The notes under the pieces are model-generated. The model was not told where the DNA came from. It saw only the letters and a program-made list of their open reading frames with translations, and ran no database searches. A DNA stretch of 64,000 bases, from contig NZ_LXVY01000017.1 in the NCBI RefSeq assembly GCF_001650735.1, positions 1 to 64,000 of the forward strand. Reading direction: 5' to 3'. The position numbers and the translations under genes are program-made. This DNA is from Sphingomonas sp. TDK1. Its GTDB lineage: Bacteria; Pseudomonadota; Alphaproteobacteria; Sphingomonadales; Sphingomonadaceae. Positions 18,690 to 28,065 of this stretch are shown piece by piece (position 1 is the first letter of the stretch; each line of letters begins with the position of its first letter).

Positions 18690-19396
18690 GCGGTCAGTAT
18701 GTCCTCGGTAGCGCGGAGCAGCAGGCGGATATCGGTTTCCCGGGACAGGCGATGGTCTCCGCCCTTGACCAGCGTCACCTGCACATCGTCTGAACGGAGC
18801 GTATCGCCAAGGCGCAGTGCCAGTTCCCACGGCACCTCGGCATCGCGCTGCCCCTGCAGCAGGCGGACCGGACCGTCGAACGGAATCGGCGCCTCCAGCA
18901 CGAGATTCGCTTCGCCGGAGGTCCAGAAGGGCAGGGTGGTGATCATCGGCTCCGGGCCATAGTCGCTCGGCTGCTCGAGCCGGCCCTGTTCGGCGAGCGT
19001 GCGTTTCTCGGCATCTGAAAAGCCCCAGCGGGTGAAGTCCGGCGCGGCGGCGATGCCGACCAGGCCCGCGATCCGCGCCGGCCGCGCGATGGCGACGAGC
19101 AGCATGAGCCAGCCGCCCATCGACGAGCCGACCAGCACCACGGGGCCCTCTACGATCGTGTCGATTATGCGTAGAGCATCGTCGCGCCAGCTCTCCAGCG
19201 TCTGGTCCTCGAACGCACCGGGGCTCTCTCCGCAACCGGCATAATCGAAACGAAGGAACGCCCGACCCCGGTCCCGCGCCCAGGCTTCCAGCGCGAGCAC
19301 CTTGGATCCCTGCATGTCCGATCGATAGCCGGGCAGGAACACGATGGTGGGGGACGCGCCGGGCGTGTGGTTATGGGCAAGCGGCTGGCTGGTCAT
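18665..19396 (-). CDS. Alpha/beta hydrolase
   Basis: A cytosolic serine hydrolase of 243 residues. The nucleophile elbow is GSSMGG near residue 94, preceded by the strand VVLVG. The acid and base probably lie in QGQRDAEVPW and GGDHRLS. FDYAGCGESPGAFED is the oxyanion-side loop. It resembles the carboxylesterase/acyl-peptidase-like group found next to TPR genes in sphingomonads. Substrate unknown. Confidence 0.85.
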   Translation of the reverse strand: MTSQPLAHNHTPGASPTIVFLPGYRSDMQGSKVLALEAWARDRGRAFLRFDYAGCGESPGAFEDQTLESWRDDALRIIDTIVEGPVVLVGSSMGGWLMLLVAIARPARIAGLVGIAAAPDFTRWGFSDAEKRTLAEQGRLEQPSDYGPEPMITTLPFWTSGEANLVLEAPIPFDGPVRLLQGQRDAEVPWELALRLGDTLRSDDVQVTLVKGGDHRLSRETDIRLLLRATEDILTACFSPSSC

Positions 19397-19502
19397 CCCT
19401 GGGGTGTAGCTGCTCCGGCCTTTCGCCGCCAGCGACGGAACCGATCACTGCGATCGGGATTGATCATAGGACATCGCTGCCCCGAAGGAGCACATAGGCG
19501 CC

Positions 19503-19637
19503 ATGAGCACCGTAGAAAAAGCCATCGCCCTGCCGGTCCGCCGGTTCGTTCCCAACACGCAGCTCGCCTTCGGCGCCGCGATCGCGGTGTCGGGCCTGTC
19601 GGTACTGGCCGGCAAGCTGATCGGCGCGCTCGCTTAA
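19503..19637 (+). CDS. Small hypothetical protein, 44 residues
   Basis: An ATG with AAGGAG twelve bases upstream opens 44 codons. The peptide has a basic stretch (PVRRFVPNTQ) followed by one hydrophobic Gly/Ala-rich helix (FGAAIAVSGLSVLAGKLIGAL), so it is probably membrane-bound. Its stop overlaps the stop of the convergent M48 gene by 4 bp. No homologue is recognised. Confidence 0.5.
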   Translation: MSTVEKAIALPVRRFVPNTQLAFGAAIAVSGLSVLAGKLIGALA

Positions 19638-20689
19638 CGGCGCGGCGCCGGCTTGTCGCCGCACATCGCGCGAAGGGCCTGCCACTGCGCCTGATTCAGG
19701 GCCGGGCTATACGCCGCATCGGTGCGCAAGCTGTCCCTGAACGCCCGCTCGCGCGACGAGGAGAGCGGGTGCGACGACAGATAATTGAGCAACATGCCCG
19801 CCTGCCCTGGTTCCTCATCCTGCTTGGCGAGCCGCGCGAACAGCGCCGCGGTCGGAAGCGGCGAGATATTGGCACCCTGCAGCCTGCCGATTGCGTAGCC
19901 GTCGGCGCCCGCCTCGGCCTTGCGCGAGTAGCGCGCGTTGAGCAGGGCGTTGCCATAGCCGCTGATGTTGCTGTCGAACCCGCCGAGCAACAGGCTGAGG
20001 CCATATTGGCGGATCAGCGATTCCATCCCGTCACGGTGCGCGACATGGCCGAGTTCGTGCGCGAGGACGCCGGCCACCTCGTCGGGCGAGGTCGCGTTCT
20101 GGATCAGCCCGTCGAACAGCACCACCTGACCGCCGGGAAACGCGACGGCATTGATCATCGGCGCGTGCACTACCCGGATCGTGATGTTGTCGCCCTGCCG
20201 AAGCCGCGCACCCAGCGCCTTCAGCGCCGCTTCGCCCTGCGGGCTGGAGCAGGCATAGCTGCCCAGGTTGCCGACGATCAGCCGCCCCATGCGCTGTTCC
20301 ACCGATTCGGGGATCAGGCGCGCGATCAGCGGCGGGAGCTTGAGCGTAAAGCCGACGACCAGCACCGCCAGCATCGCCAGCACGGCGGCAGAGCGCCATA
20401 GCCCGAACCGATCGATCCAGGCGCCGTAGCGGGCGGGCTTGGGCAGCTGCACGGCGATGTCGGACGGAGGAAATTCGAGGAAGGTGATGCGCCAGCCGGG
20501 CTTGCCCTTCAAGCCGAAGGCGCGTTCATGGTGCGACGTGCCGTGCGGCGTCAGGTCGGCAAAGGCATAGGGGCCGGGTTCGGCGCCATCGCCGTCGAGC
20601 GTGAAATACCGTTCGTCGGCGGTCGGCGTGATCCTGGGCATCCGCCGTTCGCCGCTGCGACCATCATAATGCCAGACCAGCGTTTCCAC
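19634..20689 (-). CDS. M48-family metallopeptidase, membrane anchored
   Basis: A 351-residue zinc protease. The N-terminal 90 residues form a beta-rich domain, a membrane helix follows (about 98-117), and the catalytic domain carries HELGHVAHRDG with the zinc histidines and the glutamate, then EAGADGYAIGR with the third ligand. It lies 12 bp after a DUF898 membrane protein. This pairing is common and suggests a shared role in envelope quality control. Confidence 0.9.
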   Translation of the reverse strand: METLVWHYDGRSGERRMPRITPTADERYFTLDGDGAEPGPYAFADLTPHGTSHHERAFGLKGKPGWRITFLEFPPSDIAVQLPKPARYGAWIDRFGLWRSAAVLAMLAVLVVGFTLKLPPLIARLIPESVEQRMGRLIVGNLGSYACSSPQGEAALKALGARLRQGDNITIRVVHAPMINAVAFPGGQVVLFDGLIQNATSPDEVAGVLAHELGHVAHRDGMESLIRQYGLSLLLGGFDSNISGYGNALLNARYSRKAEAGADGYAIGRLQGANISPLPTAALFARLAKQDEEPGQAGMLLNYLSSHPLSSSRERAFRDSLRTDAAYSPALNQAQWQALRAMCGDKPAPRR

Positions 20690-20701
20690 CCTCTGTTCTC
20701 C

Positions 20702-21796
20702 TTAGAATGCGCCCATGTCCAGACTGTCAAACAGACCCTCACCCTGGCCGGGCGCACGCGTGGTCGATTGGGTGAAGCGGTCGAGCTCCAGCGTGCCGTA
20801 GGCGCGGAGATGACGGACGAAGAAGGCCCAGTTGCGATAGCCGATGAAGATCGACCCGATGCCGAGCGTGCAGACGACCAGCGCGATCGTGCCCAGCGCG
20901 AGCTTCAGCCAATCCATGGTGCGCGCGGTGAACTCGAATTCGAGATGGCCGAGCGTGAGATTGCCGATCCCCTGCCGGAAATAGGCCGCGTAGAAGGACA
21001 GCGCGATCAGCCCGAACAACACCACGAACATCAGGTAGAGGATCGCGACGCCGGCGATCAGGAACAGCGGTGCGACATGCCCCGGCGCGATCCGCGGATC
21101 GACCCCCATCACCATGGTGGCGACAAGGAGCGCCACCATGCCGATCCCGAGCAGCACCGGCATCAGGTAAAACAGCAAATAGCGGCGCATCAGCCCGTCC
21201 GAGCTGGCGCCCGAGCGGAAGGCGTACGGGCCGAAGCTCATCGCGTTCCAGCGCTCGTTCCACAGCGTCACCAGCGCCCAGGGAACCAGCAGCCCGAACG
21301 CCGCGCTGCCGAGCATCGTCCGCCAGAGATAGGAGAGGCCGTAGCGAAAGCCCTGCGCGTCGCTGCCTCCGCGGATGCCGTGCCAATAGGTGCGGCTGAG
21401 GCGATAGCGCAGCGCCCGGAAGATCGCGACGCCCCCCAGCGCGAAGATGAACAGATAGACCAGAAGAAACAGCAGCGCCGCAGTCGCCGCCCCCGCCGCG
21501 GTGCCGCGCATGGCGAGCAGGCCGATCGCCAGGTTCACGAAGGCGATCGGCACGAACACCAGCGCCATCGCCAGCATATAGCCGAACAAGAGTTCGCGCC
21601 CGCTGCCGGTCCATTCCAGCCGGTCGTCGATGAAGCGCGTCTGGCTCCACAGATAGCGGCGGGTGCGGGTGCGTCCCCAGAAGCTGTAGAGCCCCAGCGT
21701 GACGATCGTCAGCAGCAGATTGGTGAAGGCGATGGGCGCATATTCACGCCACGAACCATAAAATTCGAACGCACCGCGCTCGGCCTGCTCATCCAT
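20702..21796 (-). CDS. DUF898 (YjgN family) multi-pass membrane protein
   Basis: A 364-residue protein with several long hydrophobic helices. Family-typical signals are FYGSWREYAPIAFTNLLLT and SFWGRTRTRRYLW near the N-terminus, repeated in similar form later (AYFRQGIGNLTL, IGYRNWAFFVRHL). The start at MDEQAERG is preferred over an in-frame ATG 36 bp upstream. It is the first gene of a two-gene operon with the M48 peptidase. Confidence 0.88.
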   Translation of the reverse strand: MDEQAERGAFEFYGSWREYAPIAFTNLLLTIVTLGLYSFWGRTRTRRYLWSQTRFIDDRLEWTGSGRELLFGYMLAMALVFVPIAFVNLAIGLLAMRGTAAGAATAALLFLLVYLFIFALGGVAIFRALRYRLSRTYWHGIRGGSDAQGFRYGLSYLWRTMLGSAAFGLLVPWALVTLWNERWNAMSFGPYAFRSGASSDGLMRRYLLFYLMPVLLGIGMVALLVATMVMGVDPRIAPGHVAPLFLIAGVAILYLMFVVLFGLIALSFYAAYFRQGIGNLTLGHLEFEFTARTMDWLKLALGTIALVVCTLGIGSIFIGYRNWAFFVRHLRAYGTLELDRFTQSTTRAPGQGEGLFDSLDMGAF

Positions 21797-21852
21797 GACC
21801 TTCCCCCTTGGCCGACACCCAATATCGGCCAAGGGTTCACGTCAAGTAACAA

Positions 21853-22749
21853 TCAGAGCGGGCTGTTGAAGGTGTCGCACTTGCGCGGATCGCCGGTTTC
21901 GAGTCCCCGCTTCAGCCAGGCCATGCGCTGCGCCGAGGTGCCATGGGTGAAGCTGTCGGGCACCACGGTCCCCTGCGCCTCTCTCTGCAGCGTGTCGTCG
22001 CCGATCGCGTTGGCGGCGGTCAGGCCTTCCTCGATGTCGCCGGGTTCGAGCCGGTCGCGATTGCGCGCCGCCCAGACGCCGGCATAGCAGTCTGCCTGAA
22101 GCTCCAGCTTCACCGACAGCCGGTTGCCTTCGGTCTTGGAAGCGCGGGCCTGGGCCTGCGATACCTCGGTGGAGGTGCCCAGCAGATCCTGGATGTGATG
22201 GCCCATTTCGTGCGCGATCACATAGTCGCGGGCGAAATCGCCCTTGGCGCCGAAGCGGTTCTGCAGCTCGTCGAAAAAGGCGGTGTCGATATACACGCCG
22301 TCATCGCTCGGACAGTAGAAGGGGCCGACCGCCGAGGTCGCCGCGCCGCAGCCGGTGTTCGCGCCGCCCTGGAAGAACTTGATCGTCGCGGGGCGATAGT
22401 CGCTGCGGCCCATTTCCTGGAAGATCTTCGCCCAGGTATCGTCGGTGCTGCGCATCACCCGACATGCCTCCAGCCGGCGCTCGTTGACCCGGCAGACCTG
22501 CTGGCCGGACTGGCCCGCGGTGGGCGAGCGCCCGGCGCTGCCGCCGCCGCTCTGCCCCAGCATGCCGCCACCGCCGCCCAGGCCGAACATCACCAGCGCG
22601 ATGATGCCCACCAGCACGATGCCGCCGCAGCCCATGCCCCGGCCGAGAAACATCGGCAGCAGCCCCAGCAGCGGAAAACCGCCGCCGCCCCCGCCGCCGG
22701 AGCCCAGGTCCTGCGCATTGTCGGTAGGATCGAGATCGTCGAGCCGCAT
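21853..22749 (-). CDS. Neutral zinc metallopeptidase (YpfJ family)
   Basis: A 298-residue protein starting MRLDDLDPTDNAQDLG, the usual N-terminus of the family. A Gly-rich run and one membrane helix (about 38-58) precede a peptidase domain with HEMGHHIQDLLG and the downstream LELQADCYAGVWA. Conserved cysteines (CRVNERRLEACR, NTGCGAA, FYCPSDD) suggest a disulfide-bonded periplasmic domain. It is divergent from a patatin-like gene. Confidence 0.92.
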   Translation of the reverse strand: MRLDDLDPTDNAQDLGSGGGGGGGFPLLGLLPMFLGRGMGCGGIVLVGIIALVMFGLGGGGGMLGQSGGGSAGRSPTAGQSGQQVCRVNERRLEACRVMRSTDDTWAKIFQEMGRSDYRPATIKFFQGGANTGCGAATSAVGPFYCPSDDGVYIDTAFFDELQNRFGAKGDFARDYVIAHEMGHHIQDLLGTSTEVSQAQARASKTEGNRLSVKLELQADCYAGVWAARNRDRLEPGDIEEGLTAANAIGDDTLQREAQGTVVPDSFTHGTSAQRMAWLKRGLETGDPRKCDTFNSPL

Positions 22750-22863
22750 TGGGCCTCCCCTTGATTTGGTTGCCGTAACAATGCGCCAGTCGTCCGCGCG
22801 TTGCACGCCTCGCTACCAAGGTTCGTATTGCTCCGCAGCATGGGATGCGCCACATCGCACCGC

Positions 22864-24012
22864 ATGGCCGATGCTGAGTCCCGCCCGCACCGTCGCCGCC
22901 ATGCCGGACCCGGCATGCCGCTGCCGGATACCGTCGCGCTGGTGCTGCAGGGGGGCGGGGCGCTCGGCAGTTTCCAGGCCGGCGTCATCGAAGAACTCGC
23001 CACCGCCGGAATCGACGTGGACTGGGTGGCGGGCATTTCGATCGGCGCGGTCAACGCCGCGCTGTTCGCCGGCAATCCCCCCGAGAAACGGCTCGGCGCG
23101 ATCCGTGCATTCTGGGCGCAGGTGACGTCCGCCTTGCCGGAATTCTTGCTGCCGATGAACGACCAGGCGCGCGAAATCAGCCATGAATGGGCTGCAGGCG
23201 CGGTGATGCTGGGCGGCGTTCCCGGCTTTTTCCGCCCGCGCCCGATCCCGCCTGCCTTCGCGGTGCCGGGCACGCCGGGTGCGCTGAGCTTCTACGATAC
23301 CAGTCCCTTGCGCGAGACGCTGGACCGGCTCATCGACTGGGACCTGCTGAACGAAGGGCCGGTCCGCTTGTCGGTCGGGGCGGTCAATCTGCACAGCGGC
23401 AATTTCCGCTATTTCGATACGCGCGACGAACGCATCGATGCACGGCACATCATGGCGTCTGGTGCGTTGCCGCCCGGGCTGCCGCCGGTCGAGATCGACG
23501 GTTGCTGGTATTGGGACGGGGGACTCGTCTCCAACACCCCGCTTACCCATGTCCTCGATCGGCAGGAGGCCGAGATGCTCGTCTTCCAGGTCGATCTCTT
23601 CCCCGCGGAAAACGAATTGCCGCGCACGATCATGGACGTGATGGGCCGCGAGAAGGAAATCCGCTTCTCCAGCCGCACCCGCGCCATTTCCGACGAGCGG
23701 CTGCGGCTGCGCAAGGCGCGCGAGACGGTGCGGCGGCTGCTCGACAAGCTGCCCGAGCATGTCGCCGACACGCCGGAGGTGAAGGCGGTGCGCGAACTGG
23801 TGACCGAATATCCGGTCAATGTCGTGCAGCTGATCTACCGCGCCAAGCTGTGGGAAGGCGGCTCGCGCGATTTCGAATTCTCCGCGCGGACGATGCACGA
23901 GCATTGGGAAGCCGGCCGCATCGCGGTCGCCGAAACCATGGCCAATTCGCGGCTCGTCGCGCAGAACATCCTCGACGGCAAGACTGCCGCCTTCGATCTC
24001 ACCCAGCGTTAA
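22864..24012 (+). CDS. Patatin-like phospholipase family protein
   Basis: A Ser-Asp dyad lipid acyl hydrolase of about 382 residues. The oxyanion motif is LQGGGALGSFQAG, the nucleophile is in GISIGAVNAA, and the Asp is in WDGGLVSNTPL. The C-terminal part resembles the DUF3734 extension (RETVRRLLDKLP, QLIYRAKLWEGGSRDFEFS). The start may instead be ATG 22915. It lies 13 bp before 3-hydroxybutyrate dehydrogenase, and the pair suggests release and oxidation of 3-hydroxybutyrate or acyl chains. Confidence 0.88.
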   Translation: MADAESRPHRRRHAGPGMPLPDTVALVLQGGGALGSFQAGVIEELATAGIDVDWVAGISIGAVNAALFAGNPPEKRLGAIRAFWAQVTSALPEFLLPMNDQAREISHEWAAGAVMLGGVPGFFRPRPIPPAFAVPGTPGALSFYDTSPLRETLDRLIDWDLLNEGPVRLSVGAVNLHSGNFRYFDTRDERIDARHIMASGALPPGLPPVEIDGCWYWDGGLVSNTPLTHVLDRQEAEMLVFQVDLFPAENELPRTIMDVMGREKEIRFSSRTRAISDERLRLRKARETVRRLLDKLPEHVADTPEVKAVRELVTEYPVNVVQLIYRAKLWEGGSRDFEFSARTMHEHWEAGRIAVAETMANSRLVAQNILDGKTAAFDLTQR

Positions 24013-24025
24013 AAGGAGTATGCCG

Positions 24026-24811
24026 ATGTTCCTCAAGGGCAAGTCCGCGATCATCACCGGGTCCACGTCGGGCATCGGCCTCGCCTATGCCAAGGCGCTG
24101 GCGGCCGAGGGCGCGAACGTGCTGATCAACGGCTTCGGCGACGCGGCGGCGATCGAGAAGGAGCGCGCGGCCCTTGCGGAGACCAGCGGCGGGAAGGCGC
24201 TGTACGACGCCGCCGACATGACCAAGCCCGATCAGATCGCCGGCATGGTGCAGCGGGCGGAAGCCGAGTTCGGCGCGGTCGACATCGTGATTTCCAATGC
24301 CGGCATCCAGCATGTGGCGCCGATCGACGAATTCCCGATCGAGAAGTGGGACGCCATCCTGGCGATCAACCTCAGCTCGACCTTCCACCTGATGCGGGCG
24401 GCGATCCCCGGCATGAAGACGCGCAAATGGGGCCGGATCATCTCCACCGCCAGCGCGCACAGCCTGGTCGCGAGCCCGAACAAGGCCGCCTATGTCGCCG
24501 CCAAGCACGGCCTGGCCGGCCTCACCAAGACGGCGGCGCTGGAGGTGGCGACGCACGGCATCACGGTGAACTGCATCTCGCCGGGCTATGTCTGGACGCC
24601 GCTGGTCGAGAACCAGATTCCCGACACGATGAAGACCCGCGGGCTGACCCGCGAGCAGGTCATCAACGACGTGCTGCTCGATGCCCAGCCGACCAAGGAG
24701 TTCGTGCTCCCCGAGCAGGTGGCGGCGCTGGCCCTCTTCCTGTGCCGCGACGAAGCCGCGCAGATCACCGGATCGAACTATTCGATCGACGGCGGCTGGA
24801 CCGCCGAATGA
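24026..24811 (+). CDS. bdhA: 3-hydroxybutyrate dehydrogenase (SDR family)
   Basis: NAD-dependent oxidation of 3-hydroxybutyrate to acetoacetate. The 261-residue SDR has TGSTSGIGLAYAKAL for the cofactor, the NAG motif (ISNAGIQHV), Ser of TASAHSLVAS and YVAAKHG as the catalytic Tyr/Lys. AGGAG is 7 bp before ATG 24026, better than ATG 24020. The stop overlaps the next gene start (ATGA). Confidence 0.9.
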   Translation: MFLKGKSAIITGSTSGIGLAYAKALAAEGANVLINGFGDAAAIEKERAALAETSGGKALYDAADMTKPDQIAGMVQRAEAEFGAVDIVISNAGIQHVAPIDEFPIEKWDAILAINLSSTFHLMRAAIPGMKTRKWGRIISTASAHSLVASPNKAAYVAAKHGLAGLTKTAALEVATHGITVNCISPGYVWTPLVENQIPDTMKTRGLTREQVINDVLLDAQPTKEFVLPEQVAALALFLCRDEAAQITGSNYSIDGGWTAE

Positions 24812-25434
24812 TGCTGCGCGCGTTCCTCGCCATCGGTCTGGGTGCGGCGCTGGCCGGGTGCAGCGTCTATCGCGAGGCGACCTCGCCGGGCATGGACACG
24901 AGTCTCGCCTGGCGCCGGGTCGCCACCGACGCCGACCGCAACAAGCTGCGCGACTGGCGCAAGGCGTGGAGCGAAGCGCTGCCGCTGGCGCGTGCGGCGG
25001 ATGCGAAGCGGATCGACGGCGATCCCGAACTGTTCGATCCGGATCGCGCCCAGCCCGATGCGCTGCCGCCGGCAGGCGCCTATCGCTGCCGCGTCTTCAA
25101 GCTGGGCGGCGGCGGTACGGCGGTGAGCGCGATCGTGACCTATGACTGGCGGCCCTGCCTGCTGGCCGATCAGGGCAAGGTGCGGCATTTCCGGATCGAA
25201 GGCGGCGTGCAGCGACCCGAGGGCAATTTCTTCCCCGACGTCGCCGCGCGTGCGGTGTTTCTCGGCACGCTGGAGGTCGGCGACGACAGCGCGCCGCTGC
25301 GCTACGGGCTCGATCGCAAGCGCGACATGATCGGCTATGGCGAGCGGATCGGTGACAAGCGTTGGCGGCTGGTGATCCCCTATCCGGCATTCGAATCGAA
25401 GGTCGACGTGATCGAGATCGTCCCGGCGGTTTGA
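24808..25434 (+). CDS. DUF4893 lipoprotein (copy 1)
   Basis: A 208-residue lipoprotein starting MMLRAFLAIGLGAALAGC (lipobox LAGC). The body has the DUF4893 hallmarks: WRRVATDADRNKLRDW early, then PPAGAYRCRVFKLG, YDWRPC and a final IGYGERIGDKRWRLVIPYP. It is coupled to bdhA by overlapping start and stop. A second member lies at 28936-29604 on the other strand. Function unknown. Confidence 0.85.
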   Translation: MMLRAFLAIGLGAALAGCSVYREATSPGMDTSLAWRRVATDADRNKLRDWRKAWSEALPLARAADAKRIDGDPELFDPDRAQPDALPPAGAYRCRVFKLGGGGTAVSAIVTYDWRPCLLADQGKVRHFRIEGGVQRPEGNFFPDVAARAVFLGTLEVGDDSAPLRYGLDRKRDMIGYGERIGDKRWRLVIPYPAFESKVDVIEIVPAV

Positions 25435-25486
25435 CAGGCGGCGCGGCAGGCGTGACACTCGGGCCCATGATCGCAAAGGGGGTCCG

Positions 25487-26800
25487 ATGTTCACGTCTTT
25501 CCTGCTGGCCGGGGCGATGACCCTCGGCACGCCCGCCGCTGCCGCCGCCGATCCGGTGCGCGATGCCACGGCCAAGGCGATGCCGCAGCTGATGGCGCTC
25601 TATCGCGAGCTTCACGCCAATCCCGAACTCAGCCTGCACGAAGTGAAGACGGCCGCGAAGCTCGCCGCTGCCGCGCGGGAAGCAGGCTATACGGTGACCG
25701 AGAAGGTGGGCGGCACCGGCGTGGTGGCGGTGCTGCGCAACGGGCCGGGTCCGGTGCTGCTGATCCGCGCGGACATGGACGGGCTGCCGGTGATCGAGAA
25801 TACCGGCCTGCCCTTCGCCTCGAAGGTGCGCGCGACGACCGACGAGGGCATCGAGAGCGGCGTGATGCACGCCTGCGGGCACGACACGCACATGGCGAGC
25901 TGGGTCGGCACGCTGCGCAACCTCGCCGCGATGAAGGATCGCTGGCACGGGACCGTGGTGATGATCGCCCAGCCCGCCGAGGAGCGCGGGCGCGGCGCCA
26001 AGGACATGCTGGACGACGGGCTGTTCACCCGCTTTCCCAAGCCCGGCTACGCGATCGCCTTTCACGACAGCGCCAGCCTGCCCGCCGGGCAGATCGGTAT
26101 CACGCCGGGCTATGCCCTCGCCAATGTCGACTCGGTCGATCTGGTGGTGAAGGGCGTGGGCGGGCACGGCGCCTATCCGCACACGACCAAGGACCCGATC
26201 GTGCTTGCCGCGCGGATCGTCACCACGCTGCAGACGCTGGTGAGCCGCGAGATGGACCCGCAGCAGCCCGCGGTGGTGACGGTGGGGGCGATCCATGGCG
26301 GATCGAAGCACAACATCATCGGCAACGACGTGACCATGCTGCTCACCGTGCGCAGCTTCACGCCGGAATCGCGGCAGCAACTGCTCGACGGCATCGCCCG
26401 CATCGCCCGCGGCGAGGCGATCGCGGCGGGGGTTCCCGAGGATCACATGCCGGTGATGAAGGTGAAGGACGAATATACCCCGGCGACCTTCAACACCCAG
26501 CCCCTCGCCGGGCGGCTGCAGGGGCTGTTCACCGCCCGCTTCGGCAAGGACCGGGTGATCGAGACCAAGGCGGTGATGGGGGGCGAGGATTTCAGCCGCT
26601 ACTGGCTCGCCGACAAGAGCATCCAGAGCACGATCTTCTGGGTCGGCGGGGTGCCGCAGGCGAAATGGGATGCGGCGCAGGGCGGGAAGGCGATGCTCCC
26701 GTCGCTCCATAGCGCCGAATGGGCGCCCGATGCCGAAGCGGTGGTGGGCACCGCCACCGAGGCGCTGACCGCGGCGGCGCTGGATATCCTCAAGCCGTAG
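25487..26800 (+). CDS. M20-family amidohydrolase, exported
   Basis: A zinc-dependent amidohydrolase/peptidase of 437 residues with a signal peptide ending about residue 21 (PAAAAAD). The metal sites are visible in RADMDGLP, HACGHDTHMA (ligand His/Asp) and PAEERGRGAKDML, with GGEDFSRY near the C-terminus. The dimerisation insert follows GHGAYPH. It resembles N-acyl-amino acid or hippurate hydrolases. With a FeeM-type N-acyl amino acid synthase 18 kb away a link is possible but only speculative. Confidence 0.9.
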   Translation: MFTSFLLAGAMTLGTPAAAAADPVRDATAKAMPQLMALYRELHANPELSLHEVKTAAKLAAAAREAGYTVTEKVGGTGVVAVLRNGPGPVLLIRADMDGLPVIENTGLPFASKVRATTDEGIESGVMHACGHDTHMASWVGTLRNLAAMKDRWHGTVVMIAQPAEERGRGAKDMLDDGLFTRFPKPGYAIAFHDSASLPAGQIGITPGYALANVDSVDLVVKGVGGHGAYPHTTKDPIVLAARIVTTLQTLVSREMDPQQPAVVTVGAIHGGSKHNIIGNDVTMLLTVRSFTPESRQQLLDGIARIARGEAIAAGVPEDHMPVMKVKDEYTPATFNTQPLAGRLQGLFTARFGKDRVIETKAVMGGEDFSRYWLADKSIQSTIFWVGGVPQAKWDAAQGGKAMLPSLHSAEWAPDAEAVVGTATEALTAAALDILKP

Positions 26801-26826
26801 GCGCGGGGGCCTGGGCGGCCAGCCGC

Positions 26827-27435
26827 TCAGAGCTTGCCGAACACCGCTTCGTAGCCGGCGGTGTCGCCGGTGGCGAGGAAGCGGGCCTGCTCGATCCAGC
26901 GATCGCGCGTCATCCGCCCCTGGAAGCTGCCGAGCTGCGCGTCGAGCGCGCGGGCCGCGGCGGCGTCGAGTGCGGCGAGCTGCGCGAAACGGGTGATGCC
27001 CAGCTCGTTGAGTCGGGCGGCGAGCTTCGGGCCGACGCCCTTCAGGCGGGTGAGGTCGTCGCCTGCCGGGGCCGGGCTGGGAGCGGCATTGGTGTCGGCG
27101 GCGAGCGCGGCGCTGGGGGCCGCGACCGGTGCGGCGGCAGCGATGGGTTCGTCGGCGAGCGGCGCCGGTTCCGCCACGGCGGGCGGTGCTTCCGGCGTGC
27201 TGGGCGGCGGCGTCATCGTCGCCATCGGCTCGGGCGCGTCGGCAATTTCGAGCTCGCCCCGCTCTTCCAGTTCCGCACGTGCATGGCGCCGGCGGATGGC
27301 GAGCCGGGTACCCCAGATCAGCACGAACACCGCCAGCGCGGCGCCGAGCGCGATCAGCACGAAGGATATGGTCAGCCAGCCGGTCTCGCTGGTGGCGGCG
27401 ACCGCGCCGAAGCTCTGGGAAACCTGTTCGTTCAT
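26827..27435 (-). CDS. Membrane-anchored helix-hairpin-helix protein
   Basis: A 202-residue protein with one N-terminal membrane helix (about residues 20-42, WLTISFVLIALGAALAVFVL), then a low-complexity Ala/Pro linker of about 75 residues and a C-terminal helix-hairpin-helix domain (DDLTRLKGVGPKLAARLNELGITRFAQ). Such HhH domains resemble those of the NADH dehydrogenase 41-kDa-like/flap-endonuclease-like group. DNA contact is possible but unproven. Confidence 0.8.
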   Translation of the reverse strand: MNEQVSQSFGAVAATSETGWLTISFVLIALGAALAVFVLIWGTRLAIRRRHARAELEERGELEIADAPEPMATMTPPPSTPEAPPAVAEPAPLADEPIAAAAPVAAPSAALAADTNAAPSPAPAGDDLTRLKGVGPKLAARLNELGITRFAQLAALDAAAARALDAQLGSFQGRMTRDRWIEQARFLATGDTAGYEAVFGKL

Positions 27436-27559
27436 GCTCGCCGCTCCTACGGTTCGGGTGCTGGTTTCCTCCCTTAGCGCAGGATGCGGGGAGGTCCAGC
27501 CATACAGGCGCGCCACCCGGACCGGACGCGCGCCGGATGGGGGCGCCCGCCCGCCCGGA

Positions 27560-27976
27560 TCAGGAAGCCGCGGCCTCGGCTGCGGTACGGGCCTGCACCG
27601 CCATCGCCCGGCACATGCGGTGCAGCGCGTCGCTCATCTGGCGTGCCGTTTCGGGTTCGATGCCAGGATCCGCCGCGATCGCGCGATCCATTGCGTGCGC
27701 CCATTGGGCGGCGGTTTGCCCGGTGACCCGCAGCTGGCGATGAAAGCCCATGATGCACATGCCCGGCCGCGCATCGAACCAGTCGCGCGGGCCGCCGAGC
27801 CAGGCGACCAGAAAGCGGGTAAGCGAATGGCGGAGCGCGGTAAGGTCCGGCCGATGCATCGCGTGGAGCGCGGCATAGGCGGGATCCTGCTCGATCAGGT
27901 CGTAGAAACGGTCGACGATGGCGCGGACGGACGCTTCGCCGCCAACGCGGTCGAAGGGCAGGGAAGACTCGGACAT
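27560..27976 (-). CDS. Group II truncated haemoglobin
   Basis: A 138-residue globin of the 2-on-2 type. FYDLIEQDP (B helix), FLVAWLGGPRDW (E helix) and the proximal His in MGFHRQLRV fit group II, as does the Trp of AAQWAHAMDRA at G8. Start is at MSESSLPFDRVGGE. These proteins bind O2 or NO; the role here is unknown. It is monocistronic. Confidence 0.88.
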   Translation of the reverse strand: MSESSLPFDRVGGEASVRAIVDRFYDLIEQDPAYAALHAMHRPDLTALRHSLTRFLVAWLGGPRDWFDARPGMCIMGFHRQLRVTGQTAAQWAHAMDRAIAADPGIEPETARQMSDALHRMCRAMAVQARTAAEAAAS

Positions 27977-28030
27977 GGACGCACCATAGCCGAAACGCGC
28001 CGCCTGCGGGTTGACGGTAATCAAGCCGAT

Positions 28031-28060
28031 GCCGCCCCCCTCTTGCGAGGAGGGCGGCAC
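28031..28060 (-). terminator. Hairpin after the outer-membrane protein gene
   Basis: The stem TGCCGCCC...GGGCGGCA continues past one mismatch to CCTC/GAGG around a TTGC loop, 5 bp after the stop of the minus-strand outer-membrane protein gene. There is no T run in that direction, so terminator activity is only probable. Confidence 0.5.
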
Positions 28061-28065
28061 AGGGA

